Assembly: GCA_003220435.1 (NCBI GenBank)
Contig: QHSL01000014.1
Location: 1-46,902 of the forward strand
Direction of reading: 5' to 3'
From: Candidatus Rokuibacteriota bacterium
Lineage (GTDB): Bacteria; Methylomirabilota; Methylomirabilia; Rokubacteriales; CSP1-6
Length of the DNA stretch: 46,902 nt
Under the pieces are notes generated by a model, which was given only the letters and a program-made list of their open reading frames with translations, was not told the DNA's origin and searched no databases. Each line of letters starts with the position of its first letter. Position 1 is the first letter of the stretch. Shown here in pieces: positions 33,472 to 42,354 of the stretch. A program made the translations under genes and the position numbers.

Positions 33472-34299
33472 TTAACGCGGTTCGCGTCGTCCTTTAATAG
33501 CGAATCGCGAAATTCCTGCGGCGACGAGCCACGGAACGTGCCGCTGGAGGAAGACGGCCACCTTTCCGAAACCGGTGATCACGGTCTCGCGGCGCCGGCG
33601 CGCGACCGCGGTCACGATCTTTCTCGCCGCCCGCTCCGCCGGCATGACGATCAGCCGGGGAATCGGCCGCCGACGTGCCTCCGGCCGATAGATGCCCCGG
33701 TTGTCGACCTGAGCCAGCTCGGACTCGACGAAGCCCGGGCTGATGAGCGTGACCGCGACGCCGTACGGCGCCAGCTCGTGGCCGAGCGACTGGGCCAGAC
33801 CGCGCAGCGCGAACTTGCTCATCGTGTAGGCCGTCGAGCCCGGCACGCCGAGGTGGCCGCTGACGCTGCCCACCAGGACGAGCCGGCCCCGCGTCTGCCG
33901 GAGATCCGCGAGGGTCGCGTACACGGTTCTCAGCACGCCGAACAGGTTGGTCTCGAGCTGACGGCGGTAGTCTTCGATCGAGAGGGCTTCGAGCGGGCCG
34001 ACGACTCCGAAGCCGGCGTTGGCGACGACCACGTCGATCTTGCCGAAGGCCGCTCGGGCTTCGCCGGCCGCCCGCTCCAGATCGCCGTCCCGGCTCACGT
34101 CACAGGCGATGACCGCGGCCCGGCGGCCGGCTTTCTGGATGTCGGCGGCGACGGCCTCGAGCCGGTCCCGCCGGCGGGCCAGGAGCGTCACGTCCGCGCC
34201 CTCGGCGGCGAACTCGCGGGCGAGCGCCGCTCCGATTCCCGACGAAGCTCCGGTGATGAGGACCGCGTGGCCGGCAAATCGCTGCCGTCGACGTTGCAC
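33472..34299 (-). CDS. Short-chain dehydrogenase/reductase (SDR)
   Basis: A 275-residue classical SDR. It has the nucleotide motif VLITGASSGIGAALA, the NAG motif in VVVANAGFG, and the catalytic Ser-Tyr-Lys in VGSVSGHLG and AYTMSKFALRG. A C-terminal hydrophobic, basic extension (FGKVAVFLQRHVPWLVAAG) suggests membrane association, as in the lipid-related SDR branch. The substrate is unknown. It starts 10 bases after the small exported protein gene, on the same strand. Confidence 0.9.
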   Translation of the reverse strand: MQRRRQRFAGHAVLITGASSGIGAALAREFAAEGADVTLLARRRDRLEAVAADIQKAGRRAAVIACDVSRDGDLERAAGEARAAFGKIDVVVANAGFGVVGPLEALSIEDYRRQLETNLFGVLRTVYATLADLRQTRGRLVLVGSVSGHLGVPGSTAYTMSKFALRGLAQSLGHELAPYGVAVTLISPGFVESELAQVDNRGIYRPEARRRPIPRLIVMPAERAARKIVTAVARRRRETVITGFGKVAVFLQRHVPWLVAAGISRFAIKGRREPR

Positions 34300-34309
34300 C
34301 GCCGGCGCG

Positions 34310-34606
34310 CTAGGGATTCTGGAGCGAGATCGCCTCTTCGGCGAAGGCGGCGGCGGTCTTGGCCTTGCGGATCGAGTCGCCGTGGTCCCGCTTCGTCTTC
34401 GCGTTCTCGTGGTGGGCCTTGGCCTCGGCCACGAGCTTCTTCGCCTCGTCGATCAGCGGCTTGGTCTCGGGACTCACCTTGCCCGCTTCCGCCTTCTTGA
34501 TCAGATCCTCCGCCTGCTTGATCGCCACCGGGCAGTTGAACGCCCAGGTCGGCGCGCCGGCGAGAACCAGAGCCGCGGACAGCACCAGGACGGCGACCCT
34601 TCTCAT
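34310..34606 (-). CDS. Small exported helical protein
   Basis: A 98-residue protein with a signal peptide (VAVLVLSAALVLAGAPTWA), then a helical mature part rich in Lys, Ala and Glu, with heptad-like spacing (AIKQAEDLIKKAEAGK, DEAKKLVAEAKAHHENAK). It resembles short periplasmic coiled-coil proteins and is not assigned to a family. AGGAGG precedes the ATG at 34606. It lies 34 bases downstream of tRNA-Pro. Confidence 0.75.
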   Translation of the reverse strand: MRRVAVLVLSAALVLAGAPTWAFNCPVAIKQAEDLIKKAEAGKVSPETKPLIDEAKKLVAEAKAHHENAKTKRDHGDSIRKAKTAAAFAEEAISLQNP

Positions 34607-34640
34607 GCGCGACCTCCTGAGATCGGGCGAGTGCGGTAGA

Positions 34641-34717
34641 TGGTCGGGGTGAGAGGATTTGAACCTCCGGCCCCCTGCTCCCAAAGCAGGTGCGCTACCA
34701 GGCTGCGCCACACCCCG
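34641..34717 (-). tRNA. tRNA-Pro(TGG)
   Basis: On the minus strand a full cloverleaf can be drawn: acceptor CGGGGTG pairing with CACCCCG, a D-arm, an anticodon stem CCTGC/GCAGG with loop TTTGGGA (anticodon TGG), a variable loop, and the T-arm CGGAGGTTCAAATCCTC. CCA is encoded (34643-34641). The length is 77 bases. Confidence 0.95.
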
Positions 34718-34758
34718 ACGGCGTGCGCGCATCGACTCGGCCTCGATCCGACTATATC

Positions 34759-35340
34759 TCATCCCCCGAGAAGTCGCCGGAGGGACGCGAGCGCCCGGCC
34801 GCGGTGGCTGACTGCGGCTCTTTCCTGGTCGGAGAGCTCGGCGAACGTTCGACCGAGCGGCGGGTAGAAGAACACGGGGTCGTAACCGAAGCCGCCGCGG
34901 CCGCGCGGCGCCGCCACGATCACGCCCTCGGCGACGCCCTCCACGACCTGTTCCGGTCGGCCGGGACCGACCAGCGCAATGACGCACCGGAAGCGTGCCG
35001 TCCGCCGCGACGGCTCGACGGCACGGAGCTTCTCCAGCAGCAGTGCCCAGCGCCCGCGGTCGTCGAGCCCGGGGCCGCCAAAACGCGCCGTGTAGAGCCC
35101 GGGCTCACCGGACAGCGCGTCCACCTCGAGCCCGGAGTCGTCGCCCAGCGACAGCTCGCCGGTGAAACCGGCGGCCGCGCGCGCCTTCCCGAGCGCGTTC
35201 TCGGCGTAGGTCCGCCCGGTCTCCTCCGGAAGCCAGGCGCCGGAGAATTCGGAGAGGAGCCGGACCTGGAAGGGCACGTCGCCCAGGAGCGTGACCAGCT
35301 CGCGGCCCTTGGCGGGATTGAGCGTGCCGAGGACGAGGAT
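34759..35340 (-). CDS. rdgB: RdgB/HAM1 non-canonical purine NTP pyrophosphatase, atypical start
   Basis: RdgB removes dITP, XTP and dHAPTP from the nucleotide pool. Conserved blocks: LGTLNPAKGREL (the SNTNP-like substrate motif), TYAENALGKARAAA, GDDSGLEVDALSGEPGLYTA, GGFGYDPVFFYPPLG and the terminal ELSDQERAAVSHRGRAL. To include the N-terminal strand ILVLGTLNPAK, translation must start at or near 35340, where the codons read CTA-ATC-CTC. No ATG, GTG or TTG exists in frame there; the first GTG is 21 codons downstream and would delete the substrate motif. The gene overlaps or abuts the rph stop (35345), so coupling with a rare codon is likely. Confidence 0.85.
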   Translation of the reverse strand: MLVLGTLNPAKGRELVTLLGDVPFQVRLLSEFSGAWLPEETGRTYAENALGKARAAAGFTGELSLGDDSGLEVDALSGEPGLYTARFGGPGLDDRGRWALLLEKLRAVEPSRRTARFRCVIALVGPGRPEQVVEGVAEGVIVAAPRGRGGFGYDPVFFYPPLGRTFAELSDQERAAVSHRGRALASLRRLLGG

Positions 35341-35344
35341 TAGA

Positions 35345-36076
35345 CTAGAGGCCGAAGGCGCGCTCGGCCCGCGCGTCGAGCGCCCGGCGCTGGAGCCCGA
35401 CCAGCCGACGGATGCCCGCCTCGGCGATCGCGAGGAGCGCGTCGAGCCGGGCGCGGCCGAAGGGCACTTGCTCCGCCGTTCCCTGCACCTCCACGAACTC
35501 GCCCGCGCCGGTCATGACGATGTTCATGTCCACCTCGGCGCTCGAGTCCTCGACGTAGTTCAGGTCGAGCACCGCCTGGCCCTGGACGACGCCGACGCTG
35601 ACGGCGGCGACGCAGTCGCGGATCGCGGCGGTCGGCTGGAGCGCGGGGATGCGCGAGATCGCGTCGGCGACCGCGATGAACCCGCCGGTGATCGCCGCGG
35701 TGCGGGTGCCGCCGTCGGCCTGAATCACGTCGCAGTCGACCCACACCGTGCGCTCGCCGAGCTTGCTCCGGTCGATGACGGCGCGGAGCGCCCGCCCGAC
35801 GAGCCGCTGGATCTCCTGCGAGCGCCCGCTGGGGCCGCGGTTCTCCCGCGGCGATCGGGTGTTCGTCGCGCGGGGAAGCATCGCGTACTCGGCCGTCACC
35901 CAGCCCTGCCCCTGCCCCTTCAGGAACGGGGGGACCTTGTCCTCCACCGACGCGGTGCAGATGACCTTCGTCGCGCCGAACTCCACCAGCACCGAGCCCT
36001 CGGGGTGCAGGAGGTAGTCACGCGTGACCGTGATCGGCCGGAGCTGGTCGGGGGCGCGGCCGTCGGGCCGTGGCAT
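35345..36076 (-). CDS. rph: Ribonuclease PH
   Basis: RNase PH trims the 3' ends of tRNA precursors by phosphorolysis. The 243-residue protein is full length with the family start [19 protein letters not shown], the [20 protein letters not shown] block, [14 protein letters not shown], the phosphate-binding [15 protein letters not shown], and [14 protein letters not shown]. It lies between the amidase gene (18 bases) and rdgB, an association common in bacteria. Confidence 0.95.
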   Translation of the reverse strand: MPRPDGRAPDQLRPITVTRDYLLHPEGSVLVEFGATKVICTASVEDKVPPFLKGQGQGWVTAEYAMLPRATNTRSPRENRGPSGRSQEIQRLVGRALRAVIDRSKLGERTVWVDCDVIQADGGTRTAAITGGFIAVADAISRIPALQPTAAIRDCVAAVSVGVVQGQAVLDLNYVEDSSAEVDMNIVMTGAGEFVEVQGTAEQVPFGRARLDALLAIAEAGIRRLVGLQRRALDARAERAFGL

Positions 36077-36094
36077 CGCGTTAAGCCGTCTGCG

Positions 36095-37549
36095 TCACTG
36101 CTGACGGCCCGCCGGCGGCCGCGTCACCGGCGCCGGCTCGACGGCCGCGCGTGTCCGCTCGTCCCAGTTCCGCTTGTACTCGGTGAGGCCGGTGAGGATC
36201 GCCCGCGCGATCTCGTCCCGGTAGCGCGTCTCTTTCAAACGCTTCTCTTCGCGCGGGTTGGTGACGAAGCCGATCTCGATCAGGATGGCGGGCATCGCCG
36301 CGCCGCCCAGGACGTAGAACCCCGCCTGCTTCACGCCGCGGTTGGAGATCCGCAGCGATTGGGTCATCGCGTCGTGGACGACCTCAGCCAGCCGCGAGGA
36401 CTCCATCTGGAATTCCGACTGGGCGAGGTCCCACAGGATCAACTTCACGACGTCGGTCTTGCCGTTGCCGCGGCCGGGCGGCGTCTCGAGCTGGACCACG
36501 CCGTTCTCGAGCGCCGCCACCTGGCGTGCCGCGCTGTCGGTGGCCTCCGAGGAGAGGAAGTACGTTTCGACCCCGTCGGTGGCCGTCTCGCGGTGAGCGT
36601 TGGCGTGGATCGACACGAACAGGTCGGCGCGCTCCTTGTTGGCCAAGCTCGTGCGGTCGCGCAGCGTCACGAAGTGGTCGGTGTCGCGCGTGAAGCGCAC
36701 CTTGATCCCGAGCCGTTCCTCGACCAGCTTGCCCACGCGCCGCGTGACGTCCAGCACGAGGTCCTTCTCCATCAGTCCCGTCGGGCCCACGGCGCCGGAG
36801 TCGTGCCCGCCGTGGCCGGCGTCGAGCACGATGGTCCGCACCGGCGTGAGCCGCTCGCGCCCGGGACGAGGAGCCGGCTCGACCGGTCGGGCGACGTCGA
36901 GCACCAGGCGGGGCGGATCGACGAGGGTGATGGCGCGGATCGTTCCCGCCGCGCCCTCGTAAACCACCCGCAGCAGCCCGTCGGCGCCGGCGCGCTCCAG
37001 GCGGACCTCGGCGATCAGCCCGTCCTGGGGCTCCTCGGCGTGTGTGCCGCCGGCGAGGCCGCTCAGCCGGATGCGCGCTTCCCGAGGCCCGCTCGTCTCG
37101 ATGCGGTGGGCGATGGGCGCGGACGTCTCGACGACGATGCGGGTGAATGACGGATACGAGCGCACCCGCACCTCTTCCAGCGTGATCTCGGTGGGCGCCA
37201 CGCTGGCCACGCGCGTGAGCGTCGGCACGACGCGATCCACGAAGGACTCCGGCACGAGCCACACGCCTCGCTTCACTCGCACCGGCGCGTCGAGCACGAT
37301 GGGCTTGCCGTCGACGAGCACCTGGGCCCAGTTCCGCGTGAGCGTGACGACGCGGTCGCCGGTGCGGAGGTGGGCTCGAGTGCTCGCGGCGGACGCGTCG
37401 AGCTTCGTTTTCTGGAGCGACGCGGCCACCCGCGTGAGCTCGACGTAGAGACGACCATCGTGAGTGACCGTCGGCATCCCGGCGTGCACCCACGCGGCCC
37501 ACACGAGCAGCGGTACCACCACGAAGACAGCGAGACCTCTGGCGGTCAT
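36095..37549 (-). CDS. N-acetylmuramoyl-L-alanine amidase with AMIN domain (AmiC-like)
   Basis: A 484-residue exported enzyme that cuts the amide between MurNAc and the stem peptide in peptidoglycan. Order: signal segment (ARGLAVFVVVPLLVWAAW), a region with a copper-amine-oxidase-like fold, an AMIN domain near 120-220 (LEEVRVRSYPSFTRIVVETS), then Amidase_3. Zinc ligands are seen in VLDAGHGGHDSGA, the EKDL glutamate and VSIHANAH, with the catalytic Glu in LIEIGFVTN. The ATG at 37549 starts the signal sequence. It lies 42 bases after the flippase-like gene. Confidence 0.92.
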   Translation of the reverse strand: MTARGLAVFVVVPLLVWAAWVHAGMPTVTHDGRLYVELTRVAASLQKTKLDASAASTRAHLRTGDRVVTLTRNWAQVLVDGKPIVLDAPVRVKRGVWLVPESFVDRVVPTLTRVASVAPTEITLEEVRVRSYPSFTRIVVETSAPIAHRIETSGPREARIRLSGLAGGTHAEEPQDGLIAEVRLERAGADGLLRVVYEGAAGTIRAITLVDPPRLVLDVARPVEPAPRPGRERLTPVRTIVLDAGHGGHDSGAVGPTGLMEKDLVLDVTRRVGKLVEERLGIKVRFTRDTDHFVTLRDRTSLANKERADLFVSIHANAHRETATDGVETYFLSSEATDSAARQVAALENGVVQLETPPGRGNGKTDVVKLILWDLAQSEFQMESSRLAEVVHDAMTQSLRISNRGVKQAGFYVLGGAAMPAILIEIGFVTNPREEKRLKETRYRDEIARAILTGLTEYKRNWDERTRAAVEPAPVTRPPAGRQQ

Positions 37550-37591
37550 CGGCGAGGCCAATTCTAACAACGGACGCTCGCGCCGGCCCTA

Positions 37592-38557
37592 TTAAGTGGC
37601 CCGGCGCTCGGGGGACCGCGTCAGCGCGAACGCGACGAGGCCGATCGCGATCCAGGCCACCTCACGGATCCGGCGCACGAGGCTGAAGGAGATTGCCGTG
37701 GGGGCCGAGAGGCCCAGCGCCAGGAAGATGGCAACGAACCCGCCCTCCAGGGCGCCGAGGCTCGCCGGGATCAGAAAGGTCGCGACACGTATCGCGGTTC
37801 CGAACGCCTCGATCACGGTGGCGGTCGCCAGCGAGACCTCGACGCCGAGGAACTTCAAAATGAGCCACGTCTCGACCGACCCGAGCAGCCAGGCGACGAA
37901 GTGGAAGGCGATCGAGAGGGCGAGCCGCCGCGGCGCCGTTCGGTAGAACTGACCGAGCGCGTCGTCGACGCGTCCGAGGGTCGCGCGCCCGTGCCCGGGG
38001 GAGACGCCGAGCCGCTCGAGCAGCCGCCCGGTCCATCCGAGCATGCCGCGCGTCTGCACCAGGACGAACAGCGCCAGCGCGATCGTCTCGACCGCCAGCA
38101 GCCAGAGCATGCCGTGGAGGAGGGCCGATCCGTTCAGGATCGTGCTCCACGCCACCGCGATGCCCACGAGCAGGAAGAGCCCCTGGCCGATCGTGATCGT
38201 GGTCTTGGCGACGATCACCGAGCTGAGGGTCGCTTCGATCGGCGCGCGCTCGCGCAGCAGCCAGGCCTTGACCGCTTCGCCGCCCAGCGCCGCGGTCGGC
38301 GTGATCAGGTTGAACGCCTCGCCGGCGAGCCGCGACGAGACCAGGGCGGAGAAGGCCACGCTCTCGCGCAGGAACGCGAAGCGCCAGCCGAGCGTGTCGA
38401 AGAACTGCACGAAGATGACGGGAACGCAGAGGATCACGGCGAGCCGCCAGGAGAGCTCGGCGACGGAGGCGAGCACCGCCGCCGGGTCGTTTTGCGCGAC
38501 GAGCGCCGCGAACAGCGCGACACCAAGAACGAGGAGCGCGATGCGGAGGAGCTTCAG
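37592..38557 (-). CDS. Flippase-like membrane protein (LPG synthase TM/UPF0104 family)
   Basis: About 321 residues with seven to eight membrane helices. The family block LAGEAFNLITPTAALGGEAVKAWLL (shown in part: NLITPTAALGGEAVKAWLL) is intact, as is LIPASLGALEGGFVAIF near the C-terminus. Relatives include the flippase domain of MprF and glycolipid translocases. The first membrane helix (LKLLRIALLVLGVALFAALV) requires a start at CTG 38557, one base after the upstream stop (TGAGCTG); the first GTG at 38476 would cut this helix off. As the last of eight coupled genes it probably moves the operon's lipid product across the membrane. Confidence 0.85.
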   Translation of the reverse strand: MKLLRIALLVLGVALFAALVAQNDPAAVLASVAELSWRLAVILCVPVIFVQFFDTLGWRFAFLRESVAFSALVSSRLAGEAFNLITPTAALGGEAVKAWLLRERAPIEATLSSVIVAKTTITIGQGLFLLVGIAVAWSTILNGSALLHGMLWLLAVETIALALFVLVQTRGMLGWTGRLLERLGVSPGHGRATLGRVDDALGQFYRTAPRRLALSIAFHFVAWLLGSVETWLILKFLGVEVSLATATVIEAFGTAIRVATFLIPASLGALEGGFVAIFLALGLSAPTAISFSLVRRIREVAWIAIGLVAFALTRSPERRAT

Positions 38558-38558
38558 C

Positions 38559-40133
38559 TCAGCTTTCCCGGTAGAGCAGCAGCACGACGCCCACCAGCGT
38601 GAACGCCCACGCCCAGATCCGCCCCGGCAGCCGGCCGGCGGGCGGCGGCAGGCGTAGCTCGAGCCACCGGCCCCAGCCGGTGACGATCGCCAGCAGGCCC
38701 AGGGGGACGTGAGTCACCTCGATCAGGAACTCGTCCTTCAGGTTGAGCCCGGCGTGGGAATGGGTGAGGAGGAGCCCGCCGCCGCCGACGCACAGCAAGG
38801 GGAAGATCAGCATGAGCCCGGAGCGGCGGAGCCGATCGGTCCGAATCGCCCACTCGAAGACGCCGAACGCGATGACCAGCAGCACGAAGACGCGGTGCTG
38901 GAGAACCTCCGGGTACTTCATGCTCTCCCAGAAGCCGAGCGGCCCGAGCGGCCAGGCGCCGGGATCGTTGCGGACGAGCAGGAAGGCGGCCAGACCCAGG
39001 AACACCAGGGGCCAGTGACGCGCCCACCCGATCCGGCCGATCACGTGCAGGACGGCCAAGAGCCCCATCGCGAGGACGAAGAGCCCGGCCACGTGATGGT
39101 TGAACTCCGACCACGCGCGGTCGGCGTCCGTGCGCGGCGCGTTACGATCGTCGATCGGCAGCTCCTCGATCGGGGGAGACGACAGCGTGGGCCACTGCGG
39201 CGTGAACCGCACGGCGACTTCGGCAACCGTCGCTCGGTCGGCTACGACGTCCACCGCCGGCGGCAGCGAGGTCAACGACGCCGCGACGAAGAGCACGGTG
39301 GCGCCCAGCCCGAACTCGACCTCGGCGAATCGCCGCAACCGCGTGAGGCCGGCCGGCGGCACGTCCGGAAGCCGGCGCACGACGAAGAAGTTCGCTGCGC
39401 CAAGGCCAAGGAGGCCGGCGAGCGCCACCACCTTCGTCAGGATCATGGACCCGTAGGAGGTGCCGACCAGGGCTCGCGGGCCATCCACGTAGGACAGCGT
39501 GAGCCCGAGGCCGGCGACGACGAGCGTCGCGACGGCGAGGATCGACATCGTCGAGAACCGCTTGAGCAGCGTCAGCGGCGCGTCCTCGACACGCGACAGC
39601 GCGATGACGACGAGGTGGAACAGCCCGCCGATCCACACGCCGGCCGCGAACTGGTGCAGCCCATCGAGCGTCAACAGGAGCCCCCGTGGCCCGAGACGCC
39701 CCGCCGCGTGGCTCGTCCAGGCGCTGCCCACGCCGAGCACCGCCGTGAAGCCGATCAGCGCGATCCACCAGCGGCCGGCGCCGGCGCGCTTCGACAGCAG
39801 CGCCGCGCAGCCGGCGATCAGCCCGAGGCACGCGCCAGTCCGCGCGAGCCCGGCGCGGAAGTAGCTCGTGTGTATGAGCTCCCCGAGGGGCCAGCCCGAC
39901 GTCGCGTCGGCGAGAACGCCGAGCTGAACGCCGAGCGCGAGCACCTGGGCGGCGGCCGCCACACCGGCGCCGATTGCGGTCAGCGCGAGGCACCGGACGA
40001 GCCGCGGCGCGAGCGCCGGGCGAGCCGCCACTTCCGGGCGGAGCAGGAGCGCCGCGAAGAGCACGCCGCCCACCGCGACCGCCTGGCCGCACAGGGCGAG
40101 CCCTCGCAGAAGAACGTCGACGAACCCAGCCAC
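38559..40133 (-). CDS. CopD-like polytopic membrane protein
   Basis: A 524-residue membrane protein with about twelve to fourteen helices. It has the CopD/YcnJ domain pattern: a helix ending LDGLHQFAAGVWIGGLFHLV, then STMSILAVATLVVAGLGLTL, SYGSMILTKVVALAGLLGLG and AANFFVVRRLP. A further helical region (residues 340-520) has conserved-looking His residues (HHVAGLF, THSHAG, THVPLG). CopD proteins are linked to copper uptake, but the setting here, inside a lipid-type operon and seven bases from the CDP-alcohol transferase, makes a lipid-linked role possible. The start is GTG. Confidence 0.8.
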   Translation of the reverse strand: MAGFVDVLLRGLALCGQAVAVGGVLFAALLLRPEVAARPALAPRLVRCLALTAIGAGVAAAAQVLALGVQLGVLADATSGWPLGELIHTSYFRAGLARTGACLGLIAGCAALLSKRAGAGRWWIALIGFTAVLGVGSAWTSHAAGRLGPRGLLLTLDGLHQFAAGVWIGGLFHLVVIALSRVEDAPLTLLKRFSTMSILAVATLVVAGLGLTLSYVDGPRALVGTSYGSMILTKVVALAGLLGLGAANFFVVRRLPDVPPAGLTRLRRFAEVEFGLGATVLFVAASLTSLPPAVDVVADRATVAEVAVRFTPQWPTLSSPPIEELPIDDRNAPRTDADRAWSEFNHHVAGLFVLAMGLLAVLHVIGRIGWARHWPLVFLGLAAFLLVRNDPGAWPLGPLGFWESMKYPEVLQHRVFVLLVIAFGVFEWAIRTDRLRRSGLMLIFPLLCVGGGGLLLTHSHAGLNLKDEFLIEVTHVPLGLLAIVTGWGRWLELRLPPPAGRLPGRIWAWAFTLVGVVLLLYRES

Positions 40134-40140
40134 GAGAACG

Positions 40141-41340
40141 TCAAGCGCGCGGCCGCGCGCTCACCCACAGCAGCAGGAGAAAGAAGATCGGCGTTCCGAC
40201 TGACGCCAGCATCAGGAACCAGTACGCCTTGCCGAACGCCGAGAGCACGACCACGAGGTAGATGAAGTCGCGGTGCGAGAACGCCTCGGCGAGGCGCGCC
40301 GGCCAGGTCGCGTCGTCGGTCAGCGCGGTGTCTCGCATGGTCTGTCGCGACGCGATAGCGGCCGAGCCCACCGTGGCGACGACCGTGAGCGCGCCGGCCA
40401 GCAGCGGCCACGCGGCGCCGGTGGCGAGGCCCAGCCCCACCGCCATGCACGCGAACACCGCGACGTGCACCGCGTTGTCGCCCCAGAAGTCGAGGATCGC
40501 GCCGCGCGGCGACTCCATGAACTTGAGTCGCGCCAGCTCGCCGTCGCAGCCGTCGAGGATCGAGTGCGTCAGGAACAGGAGCGCGCCGGCGAGCTGGTAC
40601 TGGGGCTCCGACGACAGGAAGAACGGCGCGCCGATGAGGCCGAGCGCGAGGCTGACGAGGGTCATCGCGTTGGGCGTGACCCGCGTGGGGGCCAGCCGGC
40701 GTGTGATCGCGAGCGAGATCTTCCGCTCGAAGTGGCGCGACATGAACCCTTCACGCCGCTTGATCAGGCTCTGCAGCAGCCACGTCTCGGCCGGCCCCGT
40801 ATCGGCCGGCGAGCTCAGCCGGACGCGGCCCGCCGCGTCGCCCTCGAGCTCGGCGCCGCCGAACCTCGCGCGCAACGCCGCCAGCAGCTCCTCGCCGGTC
40901 TCGCAGCGCGCCGCCGCGGCGAGCACCGCGGCCGCATTCTCGGTGTCGATCACCGCCGCCATCGCCGAGTCGCAGTGAAGGCGCTCCGCCTCGAGCCGCC
41001 GCTCGCGGAGCGAGCGGAGCCAGCGGACCTGGGGCACGACGTTCCCCTGGAGGACGACGATCCGGCTCCGTGCGGCCGGACCCGGGCCGGCGCCGGCGGT
41101 CAGGGCGACCGCCGCCGTTCCATCCAGAAGCGGATCGGTGCCCACGTGGGCGTTTCGCACCAGCACTCGCGTGAATCCGGCACGGACACCGGCGAGGACG
41201 ATGCGGCGCAGCAGCGGCAGCCCCGCCACCATCGTGGCCGGCGCGACGCGGGCGCCGGACGGCGGCGGGACGACCACGAGCAGGCTCTCCACCGACCGCT
41301 CGGTGATCGCGACCGCCGTCGTCAGGTCAGGGTTACGCAC
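40141..41340 (-). CDS. CDP-alcohol phosphotransferase with a degenerate N-terminal nucleotidyltransferase domain
   Basis: A 399-residue protein in two parts. Residues about 1-190 resemble a sugar nucleotidyltransferase, but the signature loop is VVVPPPSGARVAPATM instead of G-x-G-x-R, and no Mg-binding Asp is apparent, so it looks inactive. Residues about 195-399 form a membrane CDP-alcohol phosphotransferase with the full motif D-G-x2-A-R-x8-G-x3-D-x3-D seen in ILDGCDGELARL and GAILDFWGD. The layout recalls bifunctional inositol-phosphate cytidylyltransferase/phosphotransferases of thermophiles. The GTG start at 41340 overlaps the previous gene by 19 bases and follows GAGGTGG. Confidence 0.85.
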   Translation of the reverse strand: MRNPDLTTAVAITERSVESLLVVVPPPSGARVAPATMVAGLPLLRRIVLAGVRAGFTRVLVRNAHVGTDPLLDGTAAVALTAGAGPGPAARSRIVVLQGNVVPQVRWLRSLRERRLEAERLHCDSAMAAVIDTENAAAVLAAAARCETGEELLAALRARFGGAELEGDAAGRVRLSSPADTGPAETWLLQSLIKRREGFMSRHFERKISLAITRRLAPTRVTPNAMTLVSLALGLIGAPFFLSSEPQYQLAGALLFLTHSILDGCDGELARLKFMESPRGAILDFWGDNAVHVAVFACMAVGLGLATGAAWPLLAGALTVVATVGSAAIASRQTMRDTALTDDATWPARLAEAFSHRDFIYLVVVLSAFGKAYWFLMLASVGTPIFFLLLLWVSARPRA

Positions 41341-42353
41341 ACCGCCACCTCGCGCCCGCCCTCGCGGCTCGACGCGCGCGCCCCGTGCTCGAGCACGACG
41401 CACAGCGACGCCTCGGCGAGGTTGTCGCCCCGCGGCGCGCGGCCAGCGGCCTCGGCGAGGAACTGATCGGCGACGGCATCGAACCAGTCCGGGTGATGCG
41501 AGCCGGCGGACATGGCCGGCGGGCACGCCCAGCGCTCGTCGCTCCCGTGCCCGTTGTGTCGGAGCACGAGCGTGTCGTCCTGCAGCTCGAGGACGCCCCT
41601 TGACCCGGTGACCTCGGCCCAGTTCTTCCGCTCGTCCGACGCCCACGTGAGCACGACCTCGGCGGTCGCCGAGGCAAAGGTGACGCGAACGGTCGCGGTG
41701 TCTTCGACTTCCCAGCCGACGTGCCGACGCCGCTCGAGCCTGGCGCTCACCGATCGGGGCGACTGGCCGACCCAGCGGGGCACGACGTAGAACACGTGCC
41801 AGCCGTGATCGGTGAGGACTCCGCCGCCCGCGACCGCCGGATCCACGCGCCAGTTGCCGTTGCTCTCGTCACCGGTGGCGGCCGGGCGGGTCCGAAACGT
41901 GTGCCAGACCACGCGCGTGACGGCGCCGATCTTCCCCTCGCGGATCAGCTCCGCGGTGCGCCGCACGATCGGCGCATAGTGCCAATTGTGGACCGTGTGA
42001 AGGACGCACCCGGTCTTGGCCGCGAGCTGCGCGACCGGCATCAGATCGTCGAGCGAGCCGACCAGCGGCTTCTCGCAGAGCACGTGCAGGCCTCGCTCCA
42101 GCGCGCTCCGGATCAGCGGTGCGTGGCTCGACGGCGGCGTGCAGATGTCGACGAAGTCCAGCGGCGCCGCGGCCAGGAGCTCGCCCGTGCTGGCGCACCA
42201 CCGAGCGCCGGGCGCCACAGCCGTCAGCAGCGCCCGCTGCTCCGGCCGCGAGTCGGTCGCCGCGACGATCTGAACGTCGCGCCGCCGGAGCCAGCCCGGC
42301 AAGTGGCCGTGGACGGCGACGTTGCCGAGGCCGACGATGGCGCCGCGGAGCAT
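41322..42353 (-). CDS. Gfo/Idh/MocA-family dehydrogenase
   Basis: A 343-residue NAD(P)-dependent sugar or polyol dehydrogenase. The Rossmann start is LRGAIVGLGNVAVHGHLPGW; further blocks are DFVDICTPPSSHAPLIRSAL, GLHVLCEKPLVGSLDDL (with the E-K-P motif) and GGGVLTDHGWHVFYV in the substrate domain, where the family has the G-x3-D-x-G-x-H motif. The enzyme would oxidise or reduce a hydroxyl of a cyclic polyol or sugar. It starts one base after the stop of the aminotransferase gene (TAGGATG). Confidence 0.88.
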   Translation of the reverse strand: MLRGAIVGLGNVAVHGHLPGWLRRRDVQIVAATDSRPEQRALLTAVAPGARWCASTGELLAAAPLDFVDICTPPSSHAPLIRSALERGLHVLCEKPLVGSLDDLMPVAQLAAKTGCVLHTVHNWHYAPIVRRTAELIREGKIGAVTRVVWHTFRTRPAATGDESNGNWRVDPAVAGGGVLTDHGWHVFYVVPRWVGQSPRSVSARLERRRHVGWEVEDTATVRVTFASATAEVVLTWASDERKNWAEVTGSRGVLELQDDTLVLRHNGHGSDERWACPPAMSAGSHHPDWFDAVADQFLAEAAGRAPRGDNLAEASLCVVLEHGARASSREGGREVAVCVTLT

Positions 42354-42354
42354 C

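Noticed and set aside
35291-37150. Open frame of about 620 codons on the + strand
   Set aside because: It is fully antisense to rph and the amidase, both with clear catalytic motifs, and its translation has no recognisable domain.
38709-40265. Open frame of about 520 codons on the + strand
   Set aside because: It mirrors the CopD-like membrane protein gene; its translation is a low-complexity string of charged residues.
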